Shown here one piece after another: positions 54,116 through 63,080 of a DNA stretch of 64,000 bases. The DNA is from Synechococcus sp. ROS8604 (GTDB taxonomy: Bacteria > Cyanobacteriota > Cyanobacteriia > PCC-6307 > Cyanobiaceae): assembly GCF_014279655.1 (NCBI RefSeq), contig NZ_CP047946.1, positions 1,116,001 through 1,180,000 on the forward strand, given 5' to 3'. Each line of letters begins with the position of its first letter. The first letter of the stretch is position 1. A program made the translations under genes and the position numbers. The notes beneath the pieces were generated by a model. It was not told the DNA's origin and made no database searches. It saw only the letters and a program-made list of their open reading frames with translations.

Positions 54116-55049
54116 AGCGCGTCAAATTGAACGGCGCTCACTGCGCATCGGGGTTTATGCCAGCGCCTGTATGGCGGTCGCTGGTGTTTGCGTTCATGTG
54201 CTTTCAGGGTCGTATGCCCTTCTCCTCGATGGGCTTTATTCCGCGGTGATGGTGGGCTCAGGTCTTGTCGCTTCGAGGATTAGCCGCAATGTGGTTCGTC
54301 CCCCGGACAGGGCCTATCCCTATGGCTACGACGGTCAAGAAGCGTTGTACGTCCTCTTCCGCTCACTGGTCCTAATTGGTGTCCTCAGCTTTGCGGCCAT
54401 GAGTGGTCTGAGCACCTTGATTGATTACGCCAGCGGCCGTGCCATTGCCGTGGTCACGCTCGGGCCCGTGGCGCTTTACTCCACCTCGATGGTGGCGATT
54501 TGCTGGGGTTTGGCATGGCGCCATCACCACGATTGGATTCGCTCCGGTCGTCAGTCTCAATTGCTGTTGATGGAAGCGAAGGCCGCGAAAATGGATGCCT
54601 TAATCAGCGGGCTGACGGGCATTGCATTGCTGGGCTCACCGCTGCTCAAGGGAACCCCCCTGGCCGCCATCAGCCCGATCACCGATTCGCTGTTGGTGTT
54701 GGTGGTCAGCTTGGTCATCCTGAAAGACCCTTTGCAGTCCTTTTTGAATGCGCTCGGACAGGCTGCTGGTGCATCGGCAGAAACGGAGGTTGTTCGCAGC
54801 ACTCGACTCGCTTTGGAAGATTTGCTGGCCGGGTTGTCGTGTTGGCTGCTCGACCTCACCGTGATGCAGGTGGGGCGTACAGCCTTTGTGGTGGTGTATC
54901 TCAACCCAAATCAACCGATGGATGGTGCAGCCATCGATCTGATCCGAGAACGAATCGAGGAGCGCTGCCGGGAGCTTTTAGCCATGCCGGTGAGATCAGA
55001 GGTGATTTTGACCGCCACTCCTCCCTTCTCCACGACCGGCGCCTCCTAG
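54096..55049 (+). CDS. Cation diffusion facilitator (CDF) transporter
   Basis: An efflux transporter for divalent metals such as Zn, Mn or Fe. From ATG 54096 ([10 protein letters not shown]) it has six hydrophobic segments and the CDF landmarks [30 protein letters not shown], and [18 protein letters not shown] with an Asp in helix 5. The first segment shows only one Asp (LLDGLYS) and lacks the usual HxxxD, so metal choice is unclear. A C-terminal cytoplasmic part follows. It overlaps trmFO by 20 bp. Confidence 0.83.
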   Translation: MPLAPLKARQIERRSLRIGVYASACMAVAGVCVHVLSGSYALLLDGLYSAVMVGSGLVASRISRNVVRPPDRAYPYGYDGQEALYVLFRSLVLIGVLSFAAMSGLSTLIDYASGRAIAVVTLGPVALYSTSMVAICWGLAWRHHHDWIRSGRQSQLLLMEAKAAKMDALISGLTGIALLGSPLLKGTPLAAISPITDSLLVLVVSLVILKDPLQSFLNALGQAAGASAETEVVRSTRLALEDLLAGLSCWLLDLTVMQVGRTAFVVVYLNPNQPMDGAAIDLIRERIEERCRELLAMPVRSEVILTATPPFSTTGAS

Positions 55050-55080
55050 GGTCTGGATCAAAGGATGAATCGTCGCTCCG

Positions 55081-56616
55081 ATGCCTGACTGGGATGTAAT
55101 CGTCATCGGATCCGGGATCGGTGGCCTGGTCACAGCATCACAACTGGCTGCGAAGGGGGCGAAGACGTTGGTCCTCGAGCGCTATCTGATTCCAGGCGGG
55201 TCTGGTGGGAGCTTTCGCAGAGAGGGATACACCTTTGATGTTGGTGCGTCGATGATTTTTGGATTTGGAGAGAAGGGGCACACCAACCTGCTCACGAGAG
55301 CGTTGGCGGACGTCGGCCAACACTGCGCGACGGTTCCTGACGCTGTGCAGCTGGAATACCATCTTCCAGATGGCCTCACGATGGCCGTAGACAGGGACTA
55401 CGACGATTTCATCACGCGAATGAGTGCCCGCTTCCCCCATGAAGCCAAGGGGATTCGCGCTTTTTACGAGACCTGCTGGCAGGTGTTTCGTTGTTTAGAT
55501 GCGATGCCATTGCTGTCTTTGGAGGATCCTGCCTATCTCGCCAAAGTTTTTTTTAAGGCCCCATTGGCTTGTCTTGGTCTGGCGCGGTGGCTTCCTTTCA
55601 ATGTTGGAGATGTGGCGAAAAAGCACATCAAGGATGAGGATCTCTTGCGTCTGATCGATATGGAATGTTTCTGCTGGTCGGTGATGCCAGCAGATCGCAC
55701 ACCCATGATCAATGCCGGCATGGTGTTCTCCGATCGTCATGCTGGCGGCATTAATTATCCGAAAGGGGGTGTCGGTGTCATCGCCGAAAAACTCGTGGCT
55801 GGTTTGGAAGCCAATGGCGGCGAAATTCGCTACAAACATCGCGTCACCAACGTTCTGATTGTGCAGGGTGAGGCTGTTGGCGTTCGGCTTGCTGATGGTG
55901 AGGAGCTAAGAGCAAGACGGATCGTGAGCAACGCCACGCGCTGGGACACCTTCGCTGGAGAAGGATCAGCACAGTCAACGCTGGTTGGTCCGGAGCACAC
56001 CCCAGCCGCTGAAACCACTTGGCGCAAGCGCTACCAGCCCTCTTCATCATTCCTTTCCCTCCATCTCGGCATCGACGCTTCAGTGGTTCCCCCTGGTTTT
56101 CACTGTCACCACCTCTTGCTTGAAGACTGGGCTGAGATGGAATCCGAGCAAGGTGTGGTGTTCGTTTCGATGCCATCGCTTCTGGATCCTTCGTTGGCTC
56201 CAGCTGGACGAGACATCCTGCACACCTTTACCCAGAGCGATATGCGCCATTGGAAAGGTTTGTCCCCAAGCGCTTATGCCGAGAAGAAACAGCAGGATGC
56301 CGATCGCTTGATCGATCGTCTGGAAGCTCTTATCCCCGGCTTGAAGAGCGCCATTGAATTCAAGGAAATTGGCACACCCCGGACGCATCGTCGCTTTCTT
56401 GGCCGCATGGGTGGGAGCTATGGGCCGGTTCCTGCGACCCGACTTCCTGGCTTGTTGCCGATGCCGTTTAACCGCACCGGCCTGAAAAACCTGTATTGCG
56501 TTGGTGATTCCTGCTTCCCTGGCCAGGGGCTCAATGCCGTGGCTTTTAGTGGCTATGCCTGCAGCCACCGAATCGGCGCGGATCTTGGCCTGAATCCTTG
56601 GTCCCTTCCCGCTTAA
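55081..56616 (+). CDS. crtH: Carotenoid isomerase CrtH (CrtISO)
   Basis: A FAD-dependent isomerase that converts poly-cis to all-trans lycopene. The N-terminal VIVIGSGIGGLVTASQLAAKGAKTLVLE dinucleotide fold, PGGSGGSFRREGYTFDVGASMIFGFG, and the C-terminal GQGLNAVAFSGYACSHRI motif are typical. At 511 aa it is full length. It starts 31 bp after the CDF gene stop. Confidence 0.92.
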   Translation: MPDWDVIVIGSGIGGLVTASQLAAKGAKTLVLERYLIPGGSGGSFRREGYTFDVGASMIFGFGEKGHTNLLTRALADVGQHCATVPDAVQLEYHLPDGLTMAVDRDYDDFITRMSARFPHEAKGIRAFYETCWQVFRCLDAMPLLSLEDPAYLAKVFFKAPLACLGLARWLPFNVGDVAKKHIKDEDLLRLIDMECFCWSVMPADRTPMINAGMVFSDRHAGGINYPKGGVGVIAEKLVAGLEANGGEIRYKHRVTNVLIVQGEAVGVRLADGEELRARRIVSNATRWDTFAGEGSAQSTLVGPEHTPAAETTWRKRYQPSSSFLSLHLGIDASVVPPGFHCHHLLLEDWAEMESEQGVVFVSMPSLLDPSLAPAGRDILHTFTQSDMRHWKGLSPSAYAEKKQQDADRLIDRLEALIPGLKSAIEFKEIGTPRTHRRFLGRMGGSYGPVPATRLPGLLPMPFNRTGLKNLYCVGDSCFPGQGLNAVAFSGYACSHRIGADLGLNPWSLPA

Positions 56617-56680
56617 ATCGGCAGCAGGATCACGCGTTCACCACGCTAACGATGGTTGTCAGTGCCTAAGGTTTGCTCCT

Positions 56681-56977
56681 TTGGCAACGCCCATCGTGGA
56701 GTCCACTCCTCCCAGCGCCGCTGAATTGGCCCGCTATCTCGAGAGTCGAGGGGACCTCAGTAAGCCCTGGATGCTGCAGATGTTGCGCATGGCCAAGCTC
56801 AAAGAAGCTCGCTGCAGCATGAGCCACGAGGACTACATGAGCAGTCTCAAAGAGGCCCACTCCGATCTGATGCGTTTGGGTGAGTTCTGGAAAGGTCGCG
56901 AGGCTGAAGTGTTTGGCGGGACCTATCGGCCCAATGACGTGATTGAGCCATTACCAGGATCTCCGGAGGATCGATGA
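56681..56977 (+). CDS. Conserved cyanobacterial hypothetical protein
   Basis: A 98-residue protein from a TTG. Helical: AELARYLESRGDLSKPWMLQMLRMAKLKEARCSMSHEDYMSSLKEAHSDLMRLGEFWKGR, then a Pro-rich tail. No enzyme motif is seen. Its stop overlaps the ATG of the next gene (ATGA), so the pair is probably co-translated. Confidence 0.7.
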   Translation: MATPIVESTPPSAAELARYLESRGDLSKPWMLQMLRMAKLKEARCSMSHEDYMSSLKEAHSDLMRLGEFWKGREAEVFGGTYRPNDVIEPLPGSPEDR

Positions 56978-57513
56978 ACAACAACCATTGTTTTCAGCTC
57001 TCGCCGTTAATTCGCGGGACATTAATCACCGTCTATTTAGCCTTGGTGCTTCCTTTGCCGGCCTTGGCCCCGGAATCCCTGAGGTTATGGCTTCTTGCCG
57101 CTGTCCCACTGGGATTGCTCGCTGTTTTGGCGATGCTGAGTGAACAAGTCACCGTTACAAATTCTGGAATCACGGTTGGACACCCTGCCTGGTGCAGCTG
57201 GTTGCTGCGTCGTGGCTGGAGCCTCAACTGGAGCGAAATGAAAGCCCTCGTTCCTGTGGGTACCAGTCAAGGGGGGAAGGTGTTTTACATCACAACCCAT
57301 GATCAAAGCCAACGGCTGCTTCCACAGCGCCTTGAACACTTTGATCGTTTTCTGGACTTAATCCAAGCTCGGAGCACCTTGCGAACCAAGGGGGTTGGCA
57401 GGTTGACGCCTCCTTGGACCTATCAACTGCTTGCAGTGTTGGCCGCTTTGATGCTTCTTGGTGAAGGATCTGTAGCGTTTGCTGTCCAGCAGGGCTTGAT
57501 TCTTATCCCTTGA
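56974..57513 (+). CDS. Hypothetical membrane protein with PH-like region
   Basis: A 179-residue protein with two close hydrophobic segments at the N-terminus (about 15-60), a soluble beta-rich domain (VTVTNSGITVGHPAW, LNWSEMKALVPVG, FYITTHDQSQRLLPQ), and one C-terminal helix. The layout resembles bacterial PH-like (DUF2244-type) membrane proteins, but I cannot assign a family with certainty. It is coupled to the preceding small gene. Confidence 0.65.
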   Translation: MNNNHCFQLSPLIRGTLITVYLALVLPLPALAPESLRLWLLAAVPLGLLAVLAMLSEQVTVTNSGITVGHPAWCSWLLRRGWSLNWSEMKALVPVGTSQGGKVFYITTHDQSQRLLPQRLEHFDRFLDLIQARSTLRTKGVGRLTPPWTYQLLAVLAALMLLGEGSVAFAVQQGLILIP

Positions 57514-57658
57514 TAACTCGAATCACTCAAAACATATGATGACGTGAAGGCTGGAAATTCGAACCAGGATAATCCTTGAATCGGTAAAGACTAAGTGGTT
57601 AATTAAGTAAATTTAGCTTTAACAATTTTATCGGCACTGATAGCAGATTGTAGAGATC

Positions 57659-57969
57659 ATGGCCAAATTCAAGACGACAAGACTGCTCGCAATCACAAAG
57701 CTAGTCATGGATTTCGAGCAGGGCGAGACCTGACAGGACACTGATCAATTGCTGCTGGTTAAGGCGCGCAGAAAGCAGTTGACATCAACGCTGCTGGAAT
57801 CAAAGACACTGCCGATGATGTTTTGGTCGCAAACCGTTTAGCGGCAGAGGTCAACGCTGTTCTTATTCGCCATCGTTTGTTCGATCCCGTTGGGACAAAT
57901 GGAATGGGTCTTCCTTACCAAATGCCCCCCTTTCGTTTCAGCAAAAGCCATGCAATGACTGCTCTTTAG
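57659..57969 (+). pseudogene. Possible frameshifted small protein
   Basis: A short frame MAKFKTTRLLAITKLVMDFE ends in TGA. One phase over the sequence reads AQKAVDINAAGIKDTADDVLVANRLAAEVNAVLIRHRLFDPVGTNG without a start codon and ends in TAG at 57967, just overlapping the stop of the convergent regulator. The composition is protein-like. It may be a degraded gene of about 90 codons. The 57514-57658 stretch before it shows nothing. Confidence 0.4.
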
Positions 57970-58730
57970 TCCCTGATGTTTTCAAGACTGAATCGGTAGC
58001 CCTGCTGGCGAACGGTGGTGATACCACCGCCGTCTCCCAACCCTGCTTGTTCCAGTTTGCGACGCAGGGTGAGCACCTGAGTGTCAACAGATCGCGGACC
58101 TCCACTAAAGGGAGGCCACGCCATTCGCAGCAATTCCTGACGACTCCGCACCATGCCGGGAGGCATCAACAAAGCGCAGAGCAAGGCGAATTCCCGTGGG
58201 CTGAGTTCCACAGGCTTCTCGCGCAGGGTGACCTGGCGAAGAAGGAGATGAACTTCTAACGGCCCCACACTGACGCGCTCTTGAAGACCGCTATGGCCCC
58301 GCTTAAGCAGCGTGCGGCAGCGTGCCGCTAATTCCTCAAGACCGAAGGGCTTGCGGAGCACATCGTCAGCACCGTCGTCGAGGAGACCAACGACCGGCTC
58401 AGCGCCGGTACGAGCGGTTAAGACGATGACGGGCGACCGCAATTGTTGGGCCAAGCGCAAAGCCGAACTTTGCTCGAGGAGCTCAGCACAAACCAATAAA
58501 TCAGGAGATTGGTCCTGGCAAAGCTCCTGAGCTTCAGCAGGGGAGGAAACCGCTGCCGTCAGATGACCGTCTTGACGCAAACGCTGAACCAGAACAGTTC
58601 TCAGCGTGGGGTGAGGCTCAACAACCAGAACCCGGAACGGTTCTCGAGGCTGACCTGCAGTCGGCACGAATTGTGAAGTGGAGACCAAGTCAGGACTGTT
58701 GTCCAGAAGGTCCCGGGATGAGGAGGTCAC
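57966..58730 (-). CDS. OmpR-type response regulator with degenerate receiver
   Basis: A 254-residue protein. A receiver-like domain (about 32-145) is joined to a winged-helix DNA-binding domain (ELSPREFALLCALL ... SVDTQVLTLRRKLEQ ... TTVRQQGYRF). In the receiver the acidic pair is VVEPHP rather than DD, and the phospho-acceptor position, inside DLLVCAELLEQS, holds Ala instead of Asp. The Lys in LRKPF remains. It probably works without phosphorylation, as known for some cyanobacterial orphan regulators. No kinase is adjacent. Confidence 0.85.
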   Translation of the reverse strand: MTSSSRDLLDNSPDLVSTSQFVPTAGQPREPFRVLVVEPHPTLRTVLVQRLRQDGHLTAAVSSPAEAQELCQDQSPDLLVCAELLEQSSALRLAQQLRSPVIVLTARTGAEPVVGLLDDGADDVLRKPFGLEELAARCRTLLKRGHSGLQERVSVGPLEVHLLLRQVTLREKPVELSPREFALLCALLMPPGMVRSRQELLRMAWPPFSGGPRSVDTQVLTLRRKLEQAGLGDGGGITTVRQQGYRFSLENIRD

Positions 58731-58806
58731 ACAGCACGGAAAACCGCGCTTACGCTAGTACCATTCCATTGATTGCTGGTCGCAGAGGCTGCAGCTCACA
58801 CTAAAG

Positions 58807-59079
58807 ATGACATCCCTTCAGCATCCGGAAGCCATTCGACACTTCCAGTCGCTGTGTGATGCCTGTCAGGAACTGACTACCAGGTACCACACCCCATCTG
58901 AGCTGAGACTGTATGCCGATGGGTATTTGCACGCACTGAGGCGCAGTAGCGCCTTGGAAACCCCCGAAATGGCTCGCCTCGAGTCGCTGGTTGAGCGATG
59001 GATCATGGATCCATCCAGCTTTATTGGCCCCGATGGGGACGTCAGTACGTTGTACAGCCATCCCCATCGCGATTGGTAA
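58807..59079 (+). CDS. Conserved cyanobacterial hypothetical protein (DUF6761-like)
   Basis: A 90-residue soluble protein (MTSLQHPEAIRHFQSLCDAC, then LRLYADGYLHALRRSSALE and the end LVERWIMDPSSFIGPDGDV). Conserved small families with YADGYLHALRRS-like motifs are common in cyanobacteria; the exact family name is from memory and uncertain. It is convergent with grxD and divergent from the regulator. Confidence 0.7.
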   Translation: MTSLQHPEAIRHFQSLCDACQELTTRYHTPSELRLYADGYLHALRRSSALETPEMARLESLVERWIMDPSSFIGPDGDVSTLYSHPHRDW

Positions 59080-59102
59080 GGCTCCGATCCAATCGCACAG
59101 AT

Positions 59103-59426
59103 TTAGCTGGCGAGCTCGATCTCCAATTTTTCCTTCAGCTCGCCAGAGTTATACATTTCGATCAGGATGTCCGATCCACCCATGAATTCCCCTTTCACAT
59201 AGACCTGGGGAATCGTGGGCCATTCTGAGTAATCTTTGATGCCCTGACGGATTTCCATGTCCGACAACACATCGAAGGTTTCAAAATTCATGCCTAGGGC
59301 ATTGAGGATCTGAACCACATTGTTTGAAAAGCCGCATTGAGGCATTAATTTCGTGCCCTTCATGAACACAAAAATTGGGCTGGACTGGATCAGCGCCTGA
59401 ATGCGCTCTTTGGTTTGGGAATCCAT
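59103..59426 (-). CDS. grxD: Monothiol glutaredoxin (Grx4/GrxD type)
   Basis: A monothiol glutaredoxin that carries iron-sulfur clusters with glutathione. It has the CGFS active site (residues 31-34, within MPQCGFSNNV), WPTIPQVYVKGEFMGGSDILIEM for glutathione binding, and 107 aa length. The next gene upstream on the strand encodes BolA, its known partner in iron signalling, so the two are likely co-regulated. Confidence 0.95.
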   Translation of the reverse strand: MDSQTKERIQALIQSSPIFVFMKGTKLMPQCGFSNNVVQILNALGMNFETFDVLSDMEIRQGIKDYSEWPTIPQVYVKGEFMGGSDILIEMYNSGELKEKLEIELAS

Positions 59427-59475
59427 AGATCAAAGTTTGAGTAAGAAGATAAAGACTTAACGAACGAGCGAATAC

Positions 59476-59709
59476 TTAGCCAGGAGTTGAAGTGATAAGC
59501 GCCAATGCGTGAATCGCCTCACTGGCAAAATCTTCACGCAAGGCCCCGTAGACCAATTGGTGCTGTTTGATTCGGGTGAGACCCTCGAATTTTGCAGACA
59601 CCACTTTCACTTGAAGATGATCTCCACCCCCTGTGAGGTCTTCCACTGAGACCTGAGCATCGGGAAGAGTTCGGCGAATTGCCGAACTCACCGCCTCTGA
59701 CTGAACCAT
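59476..59709 (-). CDS. bolA: BolA-family protein
   Basis: A small class II KH-like protein of about 77 residues from ATG 59709 ([18 protein letters not shown]); the frame extends to 59748. It has [33 protein letters not shown], typical of BolA, with the His that shares a cluster with monothiol glutaredoxins. It lies 49 bp upstream of grxD. Confidence 0.9.
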   Translation of the reverse strand: MVQSEAVSSAIRRTLPDAQVSVEDLTGGGDHLQVKVVSAKFEGLTRIKQHQLVYGALREDFASEAIHALALITSTPG

Positions 59710-59777
59710 GCAACGCCGGATTGAACTGAGCTGATGCTGGCAGATCAACGTCGTGAATGACTTCTCTGGATCACTTC

Positions 59778-60317
59778 TTATTTCGCTGCTTTTGCTCCTG
59801 CGAAGGGGGTCTCTACAAATCCCAGCTCAAGCAAGCTTTGATAGGCCTTTTGACCTTCGTTGCTGGTAGGAGTCATCAGACGAACGACCTCAACCAGAAC
59901 TGGTACAGCAACTTCGGGCTGATTTTGCCGCCTGAACAAAGCGGCTAAGCGCAGATTGGCCTGGGCCAGAAGGGATAGAGCTTCGCGTCCTTTGGAATCC
60001 ATCTCCCTGGGGATGCGTGCATCCAGACCTCTGAACGCACCACTGAGATCTCTGTAGAAAGCCAGCAGTTGCTTTGCAGCAGTCCGAGCATTGTCATAAT
60101 CGGTCTTAGCTTTGCCAAGATTTCCTGATGCGACCGCTGCATCGCCCCGGTTGAGAAGGGTGCGGACAGCAGCAACATTGAAGCCAGCACCGCTGGACGC
60201 CAGAACTTTGCTCACAGAGGAGTTGGTTCCATCTGAAGACTGAGCCAACACCTGCACGGGAGCTGCAGCCAAACCAGCCAAAAGGGCTAAGGCGGTGATG
60301 GTGAGACGGGAACGCAT
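59778..60317 (-). CDS. Hypothetical exported protein
   Basis: A 179-residue protein with a clear signal peptide ([20 protein letters not shown], cleavage near VLAQ). The mature part is helical ([77 protein letters not shown]), like tetratricopeptide-type exported proteins in cyanobacteria. Function unknown. It is likely periplasmic or in the thylakoid lumen. Confidence 0.7.
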   Translation of the reverse strand: MRSRLTITALALLAGLAAAPVQVLAQSSDGTNSSVSKVLASSGAGFNVAAVRTLLNRGDAAVASGNLGKAKTDYDNARTAAKQLLAFYRDLSGAFRGLDARIPREMDSKGREALSLLAQANLRLAALFRRQNQPEVAVPVLVEVVRLMTPTSNEGQKAYQSLLELGFVETPFAGAKAAK

Positions 60318-60343
60318 GAACTGAGCAGGACAGTGGGCGGACT

Positions 60344-60997
60344 TTAGTGGCTTCTTAGCGGTCGGCCCACTGCCTGTCGGGCCGCTTGTTCAGCCGTATG
60401 CATCCGATCTGCTAATTGTTGACTCATGTGAGCTGCAGCTTCTCGACCCGTTCCCTCGGCTAGGAGGGGGGCTTCAAAGCAGATTGCAGCACTACTAAAA
60501 GGGGAGGGACTGGCCTCGCTGTAGGCGATCCCTACGGGAACCACGCTGACGGGAATCCCATTCGTTTTGGAAAGTTGGGCAAGACGAACCAGCCCCTGGC
60601 GCAACCGAATCGGTTCGTCGGTGCGGTTGATTTTCCCCTCGGGAAACACCACCACCTGCTGGCTAGACGCCAAGAGATCGATTGCGTAGCGAAGCGTCGT
60701 CAGTGTGGGACGTCCTTGGTCCACGGGAAAGCAGCCCAGCCGATAAAGAAACCAGCCCTGAAGGCCAATCATTTCACTGCGCGTCACCATGAAGCGGCAA
60801 TCACGGCCGGTGATGCGTCGACCTGTCGCCATGGGCAAGATCAGAGCATCCCAGCGAGCTCGATGGGTCGGAGCCAAAAGCACAGGACCCTCCTTAGGCA
60901 AATGATGGGCTCCGAGCACATGACGCTCTCGGAAATACCAAGGCAAAGCCAAGTCTTGCGTGAACAACATCGCAAGCGATGACCAAAACGGATTCAT
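60344..60997 (-). CDS. plsC: 1-acyl-sn-glycerol-3-phosphate acyltransferase
   Basis: A membrane-associated acyltransferase of phospholipid and glycolipid synthesis, acylating lysophosphatidate. The catalytic HX4D motif is in THRARWDA; RLGCFPVDQGRPT and VVFPEGKINR are the other PlsC boxes. The ATG at 60997 (MNPFWSSLAML) gives a normal length of 217 aa. The frame extends to 61087 but that part looks non-homologous. Divergent from pdxJ. Confidence 0.9.
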   Translation of the reverse strand: MNPFWSSLAMLFTQDLALPWYFRERHVLGAHHLPKEGPVLLAPTHRARWDALILPMATGRRITGRDCRFMVTRSEMIGLQGWFLYRLGCFPVDQGRPTLTTLRYAIDLLASSQQVVVFPEGKINRTDEPIRLRQGLVRLAQLSKTNGIPVSVVPVGIAYSEASPSPFSSAAICFEAPLLAEGTGREAAAHMSQQLADRMHTAEQAARQAVGRPLRSH

Positions 60998-61175
60998 CGC
61001 TGAACCCAAAACTTCTCCTCTATTTTTCTGAGCTCTGCCCACGGCTACATACCGTTGTCCTACAGCATTGAAATGTAGGCGGATCATGTCTTCCCATCGC
61101 TCAAGCTTGGGCAGTTAGAGCGGCGTCTCGTTCGGAGACCACCCGCACATAAAATGAATCCTTTGAACGAGGGTT

Positions 61176-61925
61176 GTGGCCAGTCTCGGGGTCAACATTG
61201 ATCACATTGCCAATGTCAGGCAAGCCAGGCGCACGGTCGAACCCGATCCTGTGCCGATGGCCTTAATGGCTGAATTGGGTGGTGCTGATGGGATCACGAT
61301 TCACCTCAGGGAAGATCGCCGTCATATCCAAGATCGTGACTTAACGCTCTTACGGCAAACCGTTCGGACCCGCTTGAATTTGGAAATGGCGGCCACTTCA
61401 GAAATGGTGGAGATTGCGCTGCGTGAACAACCAGACATGGTCACGTTGGTTCCCGAACGGCGAGAAGAAGTCACAACAGAGGGTGGCCTAGACGTTCGAA
61501 GTCAGTGCAAAAGCTTGTCCTCCGTGATCGATACGCTCCAAAGCAATGACATTCCTGTCAGTTTGTTCGTAGATCCAGATCGAAACCAGCTGGAGGCTTG
61601 TCAGCAAACCGGTGCCCGTTGGGTTGAACTTCACACCGGACGCTATGCGCAGGCCAGCTGGAGGGAACAACCCATGACCATGGCGCGTCTGATCGAGGCA
61701 ACGGAACAGGCTCGGTCGATGGGATTGAGGGTGAATGCAGGCCATGGATTGACGTATCAAAACGTGGAGCCCATTGCTGCAATTCCAGGAATGGAGGAGC
61801 TCAACATCGGTCACACCATCGTGGCTAGGGCTCTTTCTGTGGGCTTACAAGAAGCAGTAAGAGAGATGAAGTGTCTGGTTCAGAATCCCAGACGTGACCC
61901 CTTGTTCGGAAGCAGTTGCTCATGA
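61176..61925 (+). CDS. pdxJ: Pyridoxine 5'-phosphate synthase
   Basis: Condenses 1-deoxyxylulose 5-phosphate with 3-amino-2-oxopropyl phosphate in vitamin B6 synthesis. It starts with GTG. Motifs: [83 protein letters not shown] and [13 protein letters not shown], covering the active-site residues. At 249 aa it is full length. It overlaps ycf54 by a few bases. Confidence 0.96.
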   Translation: MASLGVNIDHIANVRQARRTVEPDPVPMALMAELGGADGITIHLREDRRHIQDRDLTLLRQTVRTRLNLEMAATSEMVEIALREQPDMVTLVPERREEVTTEGGLDVRSQCKSLSSVIDTLQSNDIPVSLFVDPDRNQLEACQQTGARWVELHTGRYAQASWREQPMTMARLIEATEQARSMGLRVNAGHGLTYQNVEPIAAIPGMEELNIGHTIVARALSVGLQEAVREMKCLVQNPRRDPLFGSSCS

Positions 61926-62242
61926 CCACCCATCATTTTGTTGCAGCCAGTGCTCGCTTTTTGACAGAAGAGGAACCTCTGGAAGAAGTGCTTAAAGAAA
62001 GACGCAGGCATTACGGCGAACAGGGCAAAACCATTGATTTTTGGCTGGTTCGCAATCCAAGTTTTCTCAATACTCCTGAATTATCTGAAATCAAAGCCAA
62101 GGTTCCCCAACCTTCCGCAGCAGTGGTTTCTACAGATGCAACCTTCATCACATTTATGAAGTTGAGGCTGGAATATGTGATCGAGGGACAATTCGAAGCA
62201 CCAACTGATTCCATTCCAGATCCTCTTGCTGAAGCGAACTGA
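61922..62242 (+). CDS. ycf54: Ycf54 (Mg-protoporphyrin IX monomethyl ester cyclase assembly factor)
   Basis: Ycf54 helps form the cyclase that makes the fifth ring of chlorophyll. The sequence shows [57 protein letters not shown], typical of DUF2488/Ycf54. At about 106 aa it is full length. The start ATG at 61922 overlaps the pdxJ stop by 4 bp. Confidence 0.95.
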   Translation: MTTHHFVAASARFLTEEEPLEEVLKERRRHYGEQGKTIDFWLVRNPSFLNTPELSEIKAKVPQPSAAVVSTDATFITFMKLRLEYVIEGQFEAPTDSIPDPLAEAN

Positions 62243-62556
62243 CCAAATAGAATTTAACCCCACCTCTGACGGTGATGACTGGGGGCAATGAGTGGCGATC
62301 CTTATCAAGTTAAATAAAATGTGCGATCGTTAGACCTCTAATGATTGATATTGGCTAGGCAAGCTTCTTGCTAAAAATCGAGCTCGCGATTTTGTTTAAT
62401 GATGGAAAGAGTCTGATTCGCGATTGTTGCGTTAGGGATTGCTTCGGTTTAGCCATATAAATGTGCACGATTGGGATCAGTTTCCTTCGCTGAGCTGGTG
62501 CAAAAGTGTTTTAATAAAATTAGAAAAGTTTAATTTTTGAGATCTCTGCTTCCGTC
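62243..62556. other. Intergenic stretch after ycf54
   Basis: No gene is recognised in these 314 bp. A hairpin AAAATCG-AGCTCG-CGATTTT at 62374-62393 with a following GTTTAAT may be the terminator of pdxJ-ycf54. The end of the stretch should carry the promoter of the micro-ORF at 62557. Confidence 0.45.
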
Positions 62557-62712
62557 ATGGTGATTCGACTTCCCTTGCTCGCCGCAATGTCTGCTTTCGT
62601 GTTGGCTCTCGGCTTGGCAGCAGCATCCAATGCTCAGCAGGAACTCTTGAGGAGGCAGGTCTGTTGTGAGGGCTGTTCAATGAAAGCCGAGGTTTGTAAG
62701 CCAAAGGCGTAA
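62557..62712 (+). CDS. Small secreted cysteine-rich peptide
   Basis: A 51-residue ORF. It begins MVIRLPLLAAMSAFVLALGL, a signal sequence ending in AAASNAQ, and leaves a mature peptide of about 25 residues with four Cys (RRQVCCEGCSMKAEVCKPKA, spacing CCxxC...C). The Cys pattern could form two disulfides or bind metal. I do not recognise a family. The frame is too short for most gene callers and stands between ycf54 and the next small ORF. Confidence 0.55.
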   Translation: MVIRLPLLAAMSAFVLALGLAAASNAQQELLRRQVCCEGCSMKAEVCKPKA

Positions 62713-62873
62713 GCGGTGTTTTCGGCTCAAAGATTTTGCTCTTATCGTTGACATCCCTATTGGCTTGTTTGTAATCCTGCTGAGGGAACGATCGGTTTTG
62801 ATCGTATGATTGGCTAATCAAAGCATCGAGGCGGGCGGTGCTTTGATCATGAAGAGTATTTAGTCAGTCGCTC

Positions 62874-63080
62874 ATGGAGTTTAGTCGAGTCCAAATTATT
62901 CAAGCGTTGTGCAATGAATATCTTCATTTGTTTAAAGATGCCTATGATCCGAGGTTTGATCTCTCATTTAAAGAGTATCAATTGTTGATGGAGCAAAAAA
63001 CTCTTGAAGAATTAATCAAAGAAACCTCCACAGATAAGGAGTTTTACACCCTGGATGACTTTATGAAGCGGTATGGTTAA
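62874..63080 (+). CDS. Small hypothetical protein
   Basis: A 68-residue soluble helical protein (MEFSRVQIIQALCNEYLHLF, FDLSFKEYQLLMEQKTLEEL, TDKEFYTLDDFMKRYG). The composition and a good ATG support a real gene. It has no recognised motif. Confidence 0.55.
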   Translation: MEFSRVQIIQALCNEYLHLFKDAYDPRFDLSFKEYQLLMEQKTLEELIKETSTDKEFYTLDDFMKRYG

